A stretch of DNA of 64,000 nucleotides from Topomyia yanbarensis (GCF_030247195.1 NC_080672.1:183393234-183457233); one strand, 5' to 3'; shown: positions 24,011 to 35,945, counted from the stretch's first letter. Translations and numbers: made by a program. The notes: generated by a model not told the origin, from the sequence alone.

Positions 24011-24333
24011 CCGGAAGTTACTATTCCATCAGCAGTGGCAGTAGTAGCATCAACAATAGAGGTTCTCATCAACAAGAAAATTATCAGAAAAATCGTGACA
24101 GAATGTGCCAGGTGAAATACAAAAAGGCTACGTATGGAGCTATCAGAAGAAAAATTGACAGATCCGTTCTTTCTCTGTAGATGAAGACGTTTTCGAATTT
24201 CGTGAAAATTCCTATTGATTTAAAAGAGAAATTATAAAACTTTGTGCTGTTTCAAATTAGTATTACGACTTCGTCAGATGGATAGGTATCCCCAGCTGAT
24301 TAGCAGAGCAAGATGTAGATCAACCTGTTTTGA
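24011..24333. other. Unassigned stretch before BEL2
   Basis: A Gln/Ser-rich short frame near 24010-24090 may be the last of the LINE fragment. The rest shows no recognised protein, repeat partner or structured RNA. Confidence 0.4.
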
Positions 24334-24338
24334 AATAT

Positions 24339-24880
24339 TGTTGCGACGCCGCTTGGGCATCCCTAACTACTTTGCATAGCTGCAACATGGCAGCTCACAC
24401 CGAGCGATAGTCGGCAGCAGCAGTAGATAAGCGGGAGTATGTTAGCTTCGTTGTGTGGAAGAAAAGTACGGCAAACAAAAAGCAGTGAATTTCGATAGTG
24501 CGTTAGTGAGGTAGAAATTAAGCAAATTGTCGGAAATTGATTTCTTTCGGAGTGACCATTAGACTTAGAATTGGCAAGGTAAGCAGGAATCCATAAAATT
24601 AGCATCGGTCGGTTAATCATTGCCTTAAATCCGATAGGTATTTGATTGTAGGTTCAGTATAGCGACCAAATCACCGGTTGCAAATATGGGAGATTTTGCA
24701 CAGCTCTGTACTTAGTGAAATAGAAGTTAGTAGGCGAAAGGAAACCATTTCTTGTGAGTAGATGTTAAATAAGGTAAAGAATGAAATGTGAACTAATGAA
24801 TTATTTAAATAAAATTGCAGTTTTAAGCGTTGTCAAAAACCAGTTGACTGCTTGCAAAATTTGGTTTCCCTCCGGGAACA
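24339..24880 (+). repeat. 5' LTR of BEL2 (542 bp)
   Basis: It starts TGTTGCGACGCCGC and ends CCCTCCGGGAACA. It aligns to the 3' LTR over its length but has about 50 extra bases around 24385-24430 that the 3' LTR lacks. An AATAAA is near 24810. The two LTRs are identical when an element inserts, so the differences measure age. Confidence 0.93.
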
Positions 24881-24908
24881 TTCTTAAAAAAGAAGTGACA
24901 CAAACCAA

Positions 24909-26225
24909 GTGCATTCTTTGAATCGAACCTGTCTGCAAATGACTTCAGATTCTGAATCGGTGAAGGAGCAAGCCATTATAGATCTCACGAATACTCCGTG
25001 CGGGATCTTCGAACCATCGACGCGCGATGAGGAAATGATCGGGTGTGACGGATGTTCGGGATGGTTTCATTCCCGTTATGTGGGCGAATGCAGAGATGCG
25101 GCTACGAAAGAAAGAAAAAGAGATGCAGCGCGCGTTCGAAAGACAGAAGGCTGAGATGGAAATGAAGATGTGTGCTGAAAAAGAAGTGCAGCAGATAGTT
25201 TGGCAAGCAGAGATGCTCCTGGAAAAGAAGGCGCAAATCGAGCGGATGAGAGCTAATTAAGAATCGCTCTTTAAGGTGCCAAAACCGGCGTTGACAAATG
25301 TTGCTGACGATTCGCAAGCGGGATGTTCCGGGAAAATCAATCAAAAGGTGTTGATGTTGACCCAAGAGAACGTTAAAAAGCTGACGGAAGACGACGAGGA
25401 CACCGAAGACGACCATGATAACGACGAGGAAGAAACGGCCGTATCGAGCCAGATCTCCGATTTGAGTATGGAGAAAAATTCCAAAATTCGTTTCCCGCAG
25501 AAAATCAAAAACGTAGTAGAAGATACGAGCCAAGACGAGCGGAAACAATAGTAGACTGCACCAAGCTCAGTTCGCCGCGAGAAAAGGGCTGACTTACAAG
25601 CTTCCTAAATTTTCAGGCAAACCAGAGCAGTTGCCATTGTTTTACGCGGCCTACAAAGCGTCCAACGATGACTGTGGCTACATGAACCACAAAAAATTTG
25701 ATGAGACTACAGGAAGCACTCGAAGGTGACGCACTCGAGTTGGTGTATGGTCAGCTACTCCTTCCAGAAAAGATTCCGAGAGTCATTGAGAAATTGCGTC
25801 GGCATTATGGCCGCCCGGAGCAACTTCTAGAGAGTTTGTTAGACAAAGTCAATCGACTGGACCCTCCCAAACCGGATAATTTGAAAAGTTTTGTTCCTTT
25901 CGGGAATACGGTGGAGCAACTTTCTGGCCACCTGGAGGCCGCCGATTTACGGCAACATCTCGTCAACCCGCTGCTAATAAAATCGCTGGTCGCCAAACTG
26001 CCTGATCGCGAAAACGTGAGTGGGTCCATTAATGGGTCACTGAAACGACGCTGCGGACTCTGACTGATTTTCTGATGAATATTGTGGAAGATGCCTGTGA
26101 AGCTAACGTTGATGTAGAATTCAAGCTGGCTCAACCCGAGAAAAAGAAGTTGAAGGAGAAGGGTTGTTTGTATTTTCACAGTGAAGTAAGCAATCCTACC
26201 GTCACAACGAATGATGCAAGGAAGT
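24909..26225 (+). pseudogene. BEL2 gag
   Basis: The frame from 24909 shows a degraded PHD finger (CGIFEP, GCDGCSGWFH; one Cys is Phe and another Tyr). A frameshift leads to a coiled coil (EMRLRKKEKEMQRAFERQK) at 25045-25257, then an in-frame TAA, an acidic stretch, another frameshift, and the conserved core LPKFSGKPEQLPLFY (about 25598) through LLDKVNRLDPPKPDN and LIKSLVAKLPDREN to about 26015. It continues after a frame change until the insertion at 26226. Gag normally packages element RNA. There are several breaks, so no functional protein. Confidence 0.85.
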
Positions 26226-28090
26226 CAGTGGCGTAGCCAGAAATTTGGTTTGGAGGGGGTTTTGATGAAAATCGCAATTTTTTTGAAAAAATGCTAAAAT
26301 TTAATATGAGTTTGATAAATTATTGAAAACTCAAAAACATAAGTAGTCTAACAGATGTCATTCCAGTCTACAAACAAGAAGGATCAACATGGAACAGTTT
26401 TCAAACCTCTATAGATTATTTTCTTGTATAATATGTCAATGAAGTCAAAAATTGCGATCTTTTAAAGTAAGATAAATGATCTAAAAAATTTTCAACGTTC
26501 AAGATCACCTAATATAATAATCCTTGACTTTGAAGGTTTGACAACTTCGGGAAGTTATCAACATAAAACAGCGCCTGCTTTGATATAGAAATTTTAGTGA
26601 TTAATTCTCATAGAGGTAATTATGGTGAGTTAATTTTTCAAAAATATTAAGAGACATGGTGCCTTCAGCAAAGTTTTTGATAATGTCATTTCAAACAATT
26701 TTGTTGAAAATATGAAGGCTACATGAATTCAACATATAGGGATTTAAATGGACTGGGCCTGCTATATTTCTCCTTAGTGAAGAAAAATTTAGGTGAAAAT
26801 AATTTTTTTCTGCGCTACGGATAAAATTGTTTGAAACAATCATTGCGAGTTGAGAACACAAAACCTATAACTAAATTATGGATGGATGGAACTGAAACTT
26901 GCGTTTCGACTTCATCTCATCAGAATCCGACATTAACTTGGTGGGCGGACTAAGCTAGCGCCGAATTGATGCTAGCTCTTGAAAATGGAATCACTCTTTG
27001 TGTTTTTGAGTCCTTTTAATATCTGGGAATTATTTGTTTTAAATCCAGTTCCCTTATTTTTTTTTGTAAGCTTCAAAGGCACCTTGAACGCAATGTGAAT
27101 TTATTATTTAATTACCGCAGAAGAGATTTATCAAATACAGTAATTTCAGAATAGCTTGTTGTAAAGGTTTTCTACTACTATATTTCGATACTCTGAATAT
27201 GTGGGATATTTATGTCTTTGACAAAGTTGTTTGAAAAGTGTCGAAAACTTTGCTGGAGACATTAAGTCTCGACCCAAATTTGCTTGAAGAGTAATTCTTC
27301 TCTATAATTACTTCTAGGAGGATTAACCGTCAAAATTATTCTATCAGCAGATGGACAGTTTCACGTTTTGAAATTCTTCAATGTTATTTAACATCGAAAT
27401 TTGGAAGTTACGAATGAATGTGATCGTGACCGTTAAAAATTTATCGAGCATTAATTTTACTTTTCTTCATTAGTCAACCTCACAACTTGCAGTACTAGTA
27501 CGTAGCACACAAAATTTTAGCACGCCATTGCATCCTTCTAAGAGGCTATTCATATAGTTGATAACACAACAAAAATCCAATGCTCATAAAACCGATCCTA
27601 ACCTGCTAGAGACAAAATTCAACTAGTTTCTGAAATGTTATTCTTGTTGTTAACCATATTGAATTGTTGTCTAAACTCTACACAATCTAAAAAAATACAT
27701 TTTCAGCAAATGTTGAAATGTATGCAAGTTTTCGGTAAACAAGCTTATGTTTTATATGCAATCAACCTATTCAAATTTAGATTCCCATTCGAAAAATTGT
27801 CTCTAATCCATATGTTGAAGCATCTTTCCAAAAATGAGCTCATAATAATTCAGACAGTTATTTTATTTTACATTGAAGTAATTTGACAACTATGGGATTT
27901 TGACTAAGAGATAAGTTACAAGATCCCCTTTCCACAATTTTCCAAAAGTTCTCATGACGCATTAAACACAGTTCTCAATGTAGTGATCAAAGAATATTTT
28001 TCCAAAAATATTTTGAGGAATATTAAATTAAATTCGTCAGTATCATTTTTTTTTCAATCCAATTAATTTTGGTTTGGGGGGGGGGGGGGT
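26226..28090. mobile_element. CAGTGGCGTAGCC repeat, copy 2, with G14 run at right end
   Basis: It begins CAGTGGCGTAGCCAGAAATT and is nearly identical to copy 1 (14435-16045). It continues ~250 bp further and ends at a run of 14 G (28076-28089). A short block near 26994-27018 is absent in copy 1. It interrupts BEL2 gag. Gag sequence between the ARKS block (26222) and the resumed protease region (about 28100) is shorter than in intact relatives, so some BEL2 sequence may have been lost. The frame 27635-27886 is not credible as a gene. Confidence 0.65.
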
Positions 28091-28099
28091 TATCCAGTC

Positions 28100-29880
28100 G
28101 GAGACGTGGTCGGATTGAGTGCACACATCAGAACAAATTGCACCGTGATGTTCCGGATTGTTCCAGTTCAGCTGTACTGTGGAGAAAAATCGGCTACGGT
28201 GTTAGGGTTCTTGGACGAAGGTGCTTCCGGCACGCTGGTGGAGAAAAATCTCGCCGATCGCCTGAGCGCAGTTGGAGTAAATGAACGTCTGACCATCATG
28301 TGGACTGGAAACGTTTCGAGAGTAGAGGAATCTCACAGATTGAGCCTGTGGACGTCAGGCACTAGCGCCTGTAGCGGTGGCAAGATGTTACTACACACTG
28401 TCCACACAGTCGGAAAACTGATGCTGCCACATCAAAGGTTGAATAGCGAGGAGCTAGCTGCACAGTACGAGCACATGAGCAGGCTGCCTATCGAGTCGTA
28501 CAATGGACAGCCACAATTGCTCATTAGAGCAAACAATATACAATCGTTTGCTCCGATAGAAGCAAAAGTTGGCACACAAATGGAGCCAATTGCGGTTCGA
28601 ACTAACCTCGGATGGACGTTTATGGTTTATGGTCCAAGACAATCCACTACGGCCTCAGCAGCCAACTATCTGGGCTACCATCACTGGATCAGCAATAATG
28701 ACCTATACGAACTGTTAAAGAGCCACTATGCATTGGAAGAATCGGTGATCGCAATACTGCAAGAAACGGGAGAAGAGAAACGCGCCCGGGAAATACTGGA
28801 GCGTACAACGAGACGCGTTGGTGATCGGTTCGAAACTGGGTTGCTATGGAAGGTTGACGATCCACGGTTCCCGGACAGTTATCCAATGGCACTGCGACGG
28901 ATGAAACAACTGGAAAGTCGACTCGTAAAAAATCCAAAGCTGCAAGAAAATGTCTCTAGGCAAATAGCAGAATATCAGCAAAAAGGATATGCACATATCG
29001 CTACCGCCGAAGAACTAACCGATACTGCTTCCGAACAAGTCTGGTATCTTCCGATCACTGTTGTCCAGAACCCGAAGAAGCCTGAAAAAGTTCGCCTTGT
29101 GTGGGATGCAGCAGCAACGGTACAAGGAGTATCGCTGAATTCGAAATTGCTGAAAGGACCAGACATGCTCGTCCCGCTGATCAAAGTTCTTTCTGGCTTC
29201 GGGTTGCATTCGGTGGCGACTTGAAGGAGATATTTTACCAATTGACGATTCGCGCGGAGGACAAACAGAAGCAGCGGTTTATCTTCAGGGAAAATCCGGA
29301 TGATCCACCAAACGTGTACGTCATGGATGTAGCGACATTCGGATCGGCGAGTTCTCCCTGCTCAGCTCAGTTTGTCAAGAATCGGAATGCAGAAGAGTTT
29401 GCTGTGCAATATCCCGAATCTTCTGCTGCTATCATTCATCGACATTATGTCGATGACTATTTCGACAGTGTCGACACGGTGGAAGAGGCAGTTAAGCTGG
29501 CGCAGGAGGTTCGACTGGTCCACCTAAAGGCGGGATTCGAGATACGGAACTGGGTATCAAACACACCAGAAGTGCTACGGCGTCTGGGAGAAGATTGCAG
29601 GTATTCCAGCACCAAAAGTGCTACGACGTCTGGGAGAAGATTGCAGTTTATTTCGGACGGGACAAGCAAACGTCAAAGGAGAGAGTGCTGGGAGTGATCT
29701 GGAATCCGAATATAGACCAGTTTTCATTCTCAACGAGGCATCGAGAAGAGTTGCAGCCGTACAGCCATACGTCCGTTGACATACTTGCCACAATAAACGG
29801 ACCAATTTGAAGCACTTACGCGGAACCATTTTCTGAGAGGTACAGTGTCTGGTGCAGATATGGAGGCGACAGATTAAATC
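28100..29880 (+). pseudogene. BEL2 pol: protease and reverse transcriptase, RNase H/integrase deleted
   Basis: The frame 28106-29224 begins with the retroviral-type aspartic protease: FRIVPVQLYCG, then VLGFLDEGASGTLVEKNLAD near 28205, DEG being the BEL form of the active site. It continues with NLGWTFMVYGPR, ETGLLWKVDDPRFPDSYPM and KVRLVWDAAATVQG. After a frameshift near 29215, FGSASSPCSAQFVKNRN and HYVDDYFDSV (catalytic pair near 29442-29462) follow. A 46-bp tandem duplication (blocks starting 29571 and 29617) shifts the frame again. VLGVIWNPNIDQFSFS follows, then a jump to an ALTRNHFLRGT-like end near 29815. RNase H and integrase are missing. Confidence 0.88.
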
Positions 29881-29908
29881 CAAAAATACCGGATGTTACG
29901 GGCTGGGG

Positions 29909-30398
29909 TGTTACGACGCCGCTTGGGCATCCCTATCTACTTTGCATAGCTGCAAGCGGGGGTATGATAGCTTCGTTGTGTGGAAGAAAAGTACGGTAAA
30001 CAAAAAGCAGTGAATTTCGATACTTTTGATTGAAAATACCGAAATTGTCGGAAATTGATTTCTTTCGGAGTGACCATTAGACTTAGAATTGGCAAGGTAA
30101 GCAGGAATCAATAAAATTAGCGTCGGTCGGTTAATCCCTGCCTTAAATCCGATAGGTATTTGATTGTAGGTTCAGTATAGCGACCAAATCACCGGTTGCA
30201 AATAGGGGAGATTGTGCATAGCTCTGCACTTAGTCAAATTGATGTTAGTTGGCGAAAGGAAACCACTTCTTGTGAGTAGATGGTAAATAAGGTAAAGAAT
30301 GAAATGTGAACTAATGAATTATTTAAATAAAATTGCAGTTTTAAGCGTTGTCAAAAACCAGTTGACTGCTTGCAAAATTTGGTTTCCCTCCGGGAACA
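29909..30398 (+). repeat. 3' LTR of BEL2 (490 bp)
   Basis: It starts TGTTACGACGCCGC and ends CCCTCCGGGAACA, followed by the TSD AATAT. A G-rich stretch (GGGCTGGGG) lies just before it and may be the polypurine tract. Confidence 0.93.
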
Positions 30399-30403
30399 AA
30401 TAT

Positions 30404-30566
30404 GTGATGAGTACAGTATTGATAATTAGTATATTCGAAATATGTAGAATTTATTAGAATTATATTTGAAATATCTATTAATGAAAACAAGATGGATAAG
30501 TGTCATATTTTGAAGTATGTAGAATTGATAAGAATTATATATTGAAGTATGTCAGTTTAAAAAAAT
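30404..30566. repeat. AT-rich spacer with a repeated block
   Basis: Two similar ~37-bp AT-rich blocks containing TATGTAGAATT and AGAATTATAT lie near 30438 and 30511. No gene is visible. Confidence 0.5.
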
Positions 30567-30590
30567 ATAATTTTCATTTTTTTTATATTC

Positions 30591-31288
30591 AATTTGTTTA
30601 TTTGATAAGGCAGGTTTGCGTTAGCTCAAAGGTGCCAATCTTGGTTTGTTTTACATTTCAAGTTACTTAAAACTAGTGGATTACATATTGAGTTTTTTTT
30701 AACTTAAACTAAGGAGAATTTATAGCTATACATATACACAACGAGGTAATATAATTTTCGTAAGATTTGGGGGGTCATTTAGTTTTTATGGCAATATGGT
30801 TTGACATTTTTAGCAGGAAGATTATTGAAGCAAATAATTTTTAACTAATGGGGACAATCTTTATAACTATTTTAAAATTGAGAATAACTAGAGAGCGGGA
30901 TTTGTAAAGATTCGGGGAGATTGATTAGAGATATTTTTTGGGGTAGTAGAGTTGGTTATTTTCAATGAGATTATATAATATAATAGTTAGAACTAGATGG
31001 CAGGGAAGAAAGTTATTAACTTTCAGTTGCAGGCATCGGGAGATCAACGGCATAGGATATAGATTCGGATGGCCTTCATCAAAAAGAATTATGTACAGGG
31101 ATGCCGGGTGTTGCAGATCGGAAAGAGTTCGAGTTGCGCATGTGATGTTCGTACTGTAGGTCCCGTGTTTGTTGGCTCATTCAACAGAGATTTTTTGTGT
31201 CGCCTTGGAGTTCCATCAAACCTTCGTGGGTGTATAGTACAGGTGGAAGATAGCATTTCTGAGAATGATAGGAAATAAGAAGGGGCAG
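30591..31288 (-). other. 3' untranslated region of I-group copy 2
   Basis: This lies between the ORF2 stop (31289) and the tail. It shares its last block (TTATCAAATAAACAAATTG) with copy 1 and shows blocks matching 13780-13990. It has no duplication of the GATATAAAC block seen in copy 1. An AATAAA on the minus strand just before the tail may be the polyadenylation signal. Confidence 0.8.
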
Positions 31289-34200
31289 TTAAATATTTAT
31301 AATAATGGTTTTTACGAAGGTGTATATAAGGGACATATAGAGGACATCGCGGCTTGCCAGCACATGTCGAACCGGGACGTTGTGTGGTCTTCCTCGGGCC
31401 CGGAGGGTGTCCATAAGCCAAGACCTGGCGAAACTGTTCTCGGTGCACGCCCAGCCAATGTGCTCGATATCGTGATAGCCGTCGCCACAAGCGCATATAC
31501 CACTCTCCACGAGCCCAATACGCCGGAGATGTGCATCCAGCGTATAATGGTTTGCATTGAGTCGGAACATCACACGAATGAAGTCACGACCCACATCCAT
31601 CCCCTTGAACCAAGGTTTCGTCGATACCTTAGGGACTATCGAATGTAGCCACCTTCCTAGCTCCCCATTGCTCCACGAGGTTTGTCAACTTTCGAGGGTT
31701 CTCTGATGAGTAAAGCTGAAAAATTCGTGGTCTTTCATAAACGTCACCTTCTAGGGCACATGCCTTAGCTAAGGAGTCCGCCTTCTCATTGCCCGGAATG
31801 GAGCAATGAGAAGGGACCCACACCAAGGTAATCTGGAAAGATTTGTCAGATAAAGCACTCAGTAGCTCCCGTATTTTCCCCAAAAAATACGAGGAGTGCT
31901 TTCCATGTTTCATCGAGCGAATAGATTCAATAGAACTCAGACTATCCGAGACGATGAAGTAATGGTCTGCGGGTAATGTGTCAATGACTCCAAGGGTATA
32001 CTGAATAGCAGCTAGTTCTGCGGCGTAAACTGAAGCGGGGTCACTGAGTTTGTAGGAGGCAGTGAACTTTTGATTGAAAATACCGAAGCCAGTGGACCCT
32101 TCGAGGTTTGATCCGTCAGTATAAAACATCTTAGAACAGTCGACTTCTCGGAATTTATTATAAAAAGTTTTTGGAACCACTTGTGGGCGTATGTGGTCCG
32201 GAATTCCACTAATCTCGTCTTTCATGGATGTGTCGAAGAAAACAGTAGATTCAGAAGTATTTATGAAATGCACACGATTGGGATTGTAAGAAGAAGGGTT
32301 AATATTCTGCGCCATGTAGTCAAAGTACAGGGACATGAAACGGGTCTGAGAATTAAGCTCAACAAGCCTTTCGAAATTTTCAATCACCACCGGGTTCAAG
32401 ATATCGCATCGAATGAGCAATCGATATGAGAGTTCCCAAAATCGATTTTTCAACGGGAAAACGCCCGACAGCACTTCGAGACTCATCGTATGGGTAGATT
32501 GCATGCACCTTAAGGCGATACGCAAACAACGATACTGAATTCTTTCGAGTTTGATGAAATGTATGTACGCGGCGGAGCGAAAGCAGAAGCATCCGTATTC
32601 CATTACCGACAGTATCGTTGTTTGATACAACCTAATTAGGTCTCCTGGGTGGGCACCCCACCATGTTCCGGTTATTGTACGAAGAAAGTTGATCCTTTGC
32701 TGGCATTTCTGTTTCAGATACCGAATATGGCGTCCCCAAGTACCTTTCGAGTCGAACCAGACCCCTAGATATTTTACTGTGAAGACCTGAGCGATAGTTT
32801 GACCCATTAATAGAAGCTGTAGTTGTGCTGGCTCACGCTTTCTAGAAAATACAACTAGCTCAGTTTTCTCCGTGTAGAATTCGATACCCAGCTTAATAGC
32901 CCAAGCAGACAAATTGTCCAAGGTATTCTGTAATGGTACTTGTAGATCGACAGCTTTGGGTCCCGTAACAGACACCACGCCATCGTCTGCAAGTTGCCTT
33001 AACGTGCAGGAATTGTCAAGACATTCATCAATGTCGTTGACATAGAAATTGTATAAAAGGAGGCTTAGACATGAGCCCTGGGGAAGGCCCATGCAACTAA
33101 ATCGTGATGTCGATAAGTCACCATGCGAAAAATGCATGTGCTTTCCCGACAACAAGTTTAGTGAAAAGTTGTTTAAAGTCGCTGAAAGACCATGCAGGAG
33201 CAGCTTCTCTGAAAGAATTTTGAATGAAAAGCCACCTTTATATCTAGGAACACTGATGCCATCTGCTCTTTGCTAGCATAGGCCATTTGAATTTCGGTTG
33301 AGAGCAACGCAAGACAATCGTTCGTCCATTTGCCTTTGCGAAAGCCAAATTGTGTATCTGATAGTAAGCCATTTGCTTCGACCCAATTGTCGAGGCGGGA
33401 TAGGATCATTTTCTCGAACATCTTCCGGATACAGGACAGCATTGCGATCGGTCGATACGAATTGTGGTCGGAGGCTGGTTTTCCCGGTTTTTGGATGGCG
33501 ATGACCTTCAGTTGCCTCCAATCGTGTGCGACAATGTTAGCCTCAAGAAACTTATTAAATAAATTCAACAAGCGTCTCTTGGCAGAGTCTGGCAGATTCT
33601 TCAACAAGTTGAATTTGATTCTATCGGGCCCTGGAGTGCTCAAAGATGTTTCTCTCGTTAATACGTCGACGAACCGGCGCCAATAACCGCGTTTCTTGGC
33701 TTTCATCAAACTCTTCATTCGCTTGTCTAACTTCGCGTACTGTCGAAAACTAGCGGGTAACCCTTCATTCCGGAAGGTCTTAAACGCGGCAGCCTTCTCC
33801 GCGTACACGTCTGAGCACTCTTTATCCCACCAGGAATTGGGAGAACGTTTTTGTATGTTCGCGTCGGGTACTGGCTTAGTCTGAGCTTGATTCGCACTGT
33901 CGAGAATCAAGCCAGCCAAAAAGCTATACTCTTCCTCCGGAGGAAGTTCTTGGGTAGATTCGATATTGTCGGATGTCGCGGCCGCATAGCTCTTCCAATC
34001 GATATTTCGTGTGAGGTCATACGAAATATTGATTGATTCCAATAGTTTTGAGCTGTTGGTGATCGAGACTACGATCGGCAGATTCTCGCTACCGTGGGGA
34101 TCAGGGATTACCTTCCACGCGCAATCTAATTGTAGCGAGGTTGAGCAAAGGGATAAATCTAATGCACTTGGGCGCGCTGGTGGGGGAGAAATCCGTGTCA

Positions 34201-34735
34201 TTTCACTCGTGTTAAGAATTGTCATATTGAAGTTGTCGCAAATATTGTGAATTAAAGAAGAATGGTTATCATCATAAAGGCAACCCCATTCCGTACCGTG
34301 AGAGTTAAAGTCTCCTAAAACAAGTCGCGGTGCTGGCAGGGATTCTATGATGTCATATAGCCGACGGTGCCCAATCGCGGTGTTGGGGGGAATATATATG
34401 GAAGCTATGCAAAGATCTTTGCATTTGATTGTTATATGACAAGCGACAATTTCAATGCCTGGTATTGAGGGAAGGTTAATTCTGTAGAAGAAATAGTACA
34501 TTTTGATCCCCAAAAGTACTCCTCCGTAGGGGGTATCTCGATCCAAGCGAATAGTATTAAAATCGTGAAGTTAAGGTTTATATCGGAAGTTAACCAATTT
34601 TCACATAAAGCAAATGCATCGCATCTCAAGCTATTTATTAAAAATTTGAAAGGAATCTATTTTTGGGATGATACTTCTGAAATTCCACTGTAGAACAGTG
34701 ATCAAATCCGTGACCTTGTTCGATGAGTTAGCCAT
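31289..34735 (-). pseudogene. ORF2 (endonuclease, RT, RNase H), I-group copy 2
   Basis: The start ATG at 34735 overlaps the ORF1 stop. A frameshift near 34690 breaks the first 20 codons. The frame 34546-33173 holds VLGDFNSHGTEWG, SYDLTRNIDWKS, the WWDKEC linker and RT blocks to VFLDIKVAFHS. About 74 residues between RETSLST and PGPDRIKF that copy 1 has are missing in frame. A frameshift near 33190 leads to the 508-codon frame 33155-31629, with GLPQGSCLSLLLYN, LADDGV (RT catalytic pair), FYTDGSN, AAELAAIQ, VSDSLSSIES and VPSHCSIPGNEKADSLAK (RNase H residues all present). The C-terminal part ends at 31289. Confidence 0.92.
34728..34735 (-). promoter_or_regulatory. ORF1 stop / ORF2 start overlap (ATGGCTAA), copy 2
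   Basis: Same octamer arrangement as in copy 1 at 19217-19224; it is conserved although flanking positions differ. It supports coupled translation of ORF2. Confidence 0.7.
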
Positions 34736-35945
34736 CGAAGGATACAATCGCTGAAAGGAGGGGCCATTTCACAGTCAACTGCTTTAAAAATGTTTTTACT
34801 GTATGTAGAAGAGCTAACAACAGACTTTCAATAGTATCAGTTATATTGAAAGTTTTTATTATCCAGTCCACAATGTCCGAGAGTTTGATAATTCCAGTGC
34901 CGCGATTATTCTCGAACTGAAACAGAGGAACACTTGGGATTTTTGATGTTCCGGGAAGTGCAGGGAACTCCTTCTCTGAGTTTAGTCCTCCGAGACCAGG
35001 AGCTACTTGCTTCGGCTTGGTTGCAACACTTCCAAGAGATGTCACTTTCGGAGCCCCGTCTAGAGACACCTTCTGGCCTTTACAAGGAACTTTAGGAGAG
35101 GAAATGTTCCTCCTCTTCCTATAACTTCTAGGCACCCTAGTAGATGTTCCCTCTTGTGGGTCATCAGTCTCGCCCTCGTTAGGAGGCAAGTGAGCATAGA
35201 TGTTTGTTGGGGTTGGTGGCGTAGCTTTCTTTATCATTTCTGCGAAAGAACGTTCGGATCGTCCCGCAAGAGAACGTTTTGGTTTATCCCCGCGTAGTTT
35301 GTACGCGGGACATGCCGAGATATCATGCAGAATCTCTGCACAGTAAGGACACTTCTCAGCATTCTTACTGCACGAATCATCCAGATGATTCTCACCGCAT
35401 TTTCCACAACGGGCCTTATTGCTACAATGGGCGGCTGTGTGACCCAATTGTTTACACTTTGTGCAATTCATGACCCGCGGCACAAACAGTCTCACAGGCA
35501 GACGAACCTTGTGCAAGAGGACGTAATTTGGCAAAGCGGTACCAGCGAATGTCACCCGATAAGAGCTTGATTGGGGATACGTTTTTGAACCATCCCCCGC
35601 AACTACTACTGAGTGCAAACGTTTGCACTCTAGTATTTTCACTGGCTGAAGTAAGCGGTCTCTAAAACGGCCTACCCCGTACTGCAGCAGATCCTCGCAT
35701 GTCAAACTCTCATCGGTGACAACGCCTTCAGACTGTACTTTTACAGCTGCAATATACACGTGATAGTCCTTCGTAAAGTGCTCGCAACAAGCAATATCGT
35801 TTGCCTGCTTTGAGTTAGCCAACACGACCCTGACCCTGTCTGAGCGGACCTTTCTTATTTCGGTCGCAGCCGGGAACCGTTCCGTCAGGTCTTTTGAAAT
35901 CTGTAATAGATTCAACGATTTTGCTTTGGGCCGAAAGAAGACCAC
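34728..35945 (-). CDS. ORF1 (gag-like, CCHC zinc knuckles), I-group copy 2
   Basis: This is a 405-codon open frame. The N-terminal part (FFRPKAKSLNLLQISKDLTE ... RVRVVLANSKQANDIA) resembles the domain before the zinc knuckles in Jockey/I ORF1 proteins. Three knuckle-like units follow: CTKCKQLGHTAAHC, CGKCGENHLDDSC and CPYCAEILHDISAC near residues 170-215. The C-terminus is Pro/Ser/Lys-rich and ends LSAIVSFDG. The family binds RNA and forms the retrotransposition particle. The upstream frame in the 5' UTR is interrupted, so the true start may lie a little upstream; the best evidence is identity with copy 1, whose ORF1 starts ~40 codons earlier. Confidence 0.8.
   Translation of the reverse strand: MVFFRPKAKSLNLLQISKDLTERFPAATEIRKVRSDRVRVVLANSKQANDIACCEHFTKDYHVYIAAVKVQSEGVVTDESLTCEDLLQYGVGRFRDRLLQPVKILECKRLHSVVVAGDGSKTYPQSSSYRVTFAGTALPNYVLLHKVRLPVRLFVPRVMNCTKCKQLGHTAAHCSNKARCGKCGENHLDDSCSKNAEKCPYCAEILHDISACPAYKLRGDKPKRSLAGRSERSFAEMIKKATPPTPTNIYAHLPPNEGETDDPQEGTSTRVPRSYRKRRNISSPKVPCKGQKVSLDGAPKVTSLGSVATKPKQVAPGLGGLNSEKEFPALPGTSKIPSVPLFQFENNRGTGIIKLSDIVDWIIKTFNITDTIESLLLALLHTVKTFLKQLTVKWPLLSAIVSFDG

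Larger units (their letters stand above)
24339..30398 (+). mobile_element. BEL/Pao LTR retrotransposon BEL2, complete ends, internally defective
   Basis: Two LTRs (24339-24880 and 29909-30398) begin TGTT and end GGGAACA. The flanks are an exact 5-bp TSD, AATAT, at 24334-24338 and 30399-30403. The internal region holds gag (PHD finger, coiled coil, capsid-like part), then protease and RT, but RNase H and integrase are deleted. Gag is interrupted at 26226-28090 by the CAGTGGCG repeat. The element could only be mobilised by enzymes from another copy. Confidence 0.93.
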
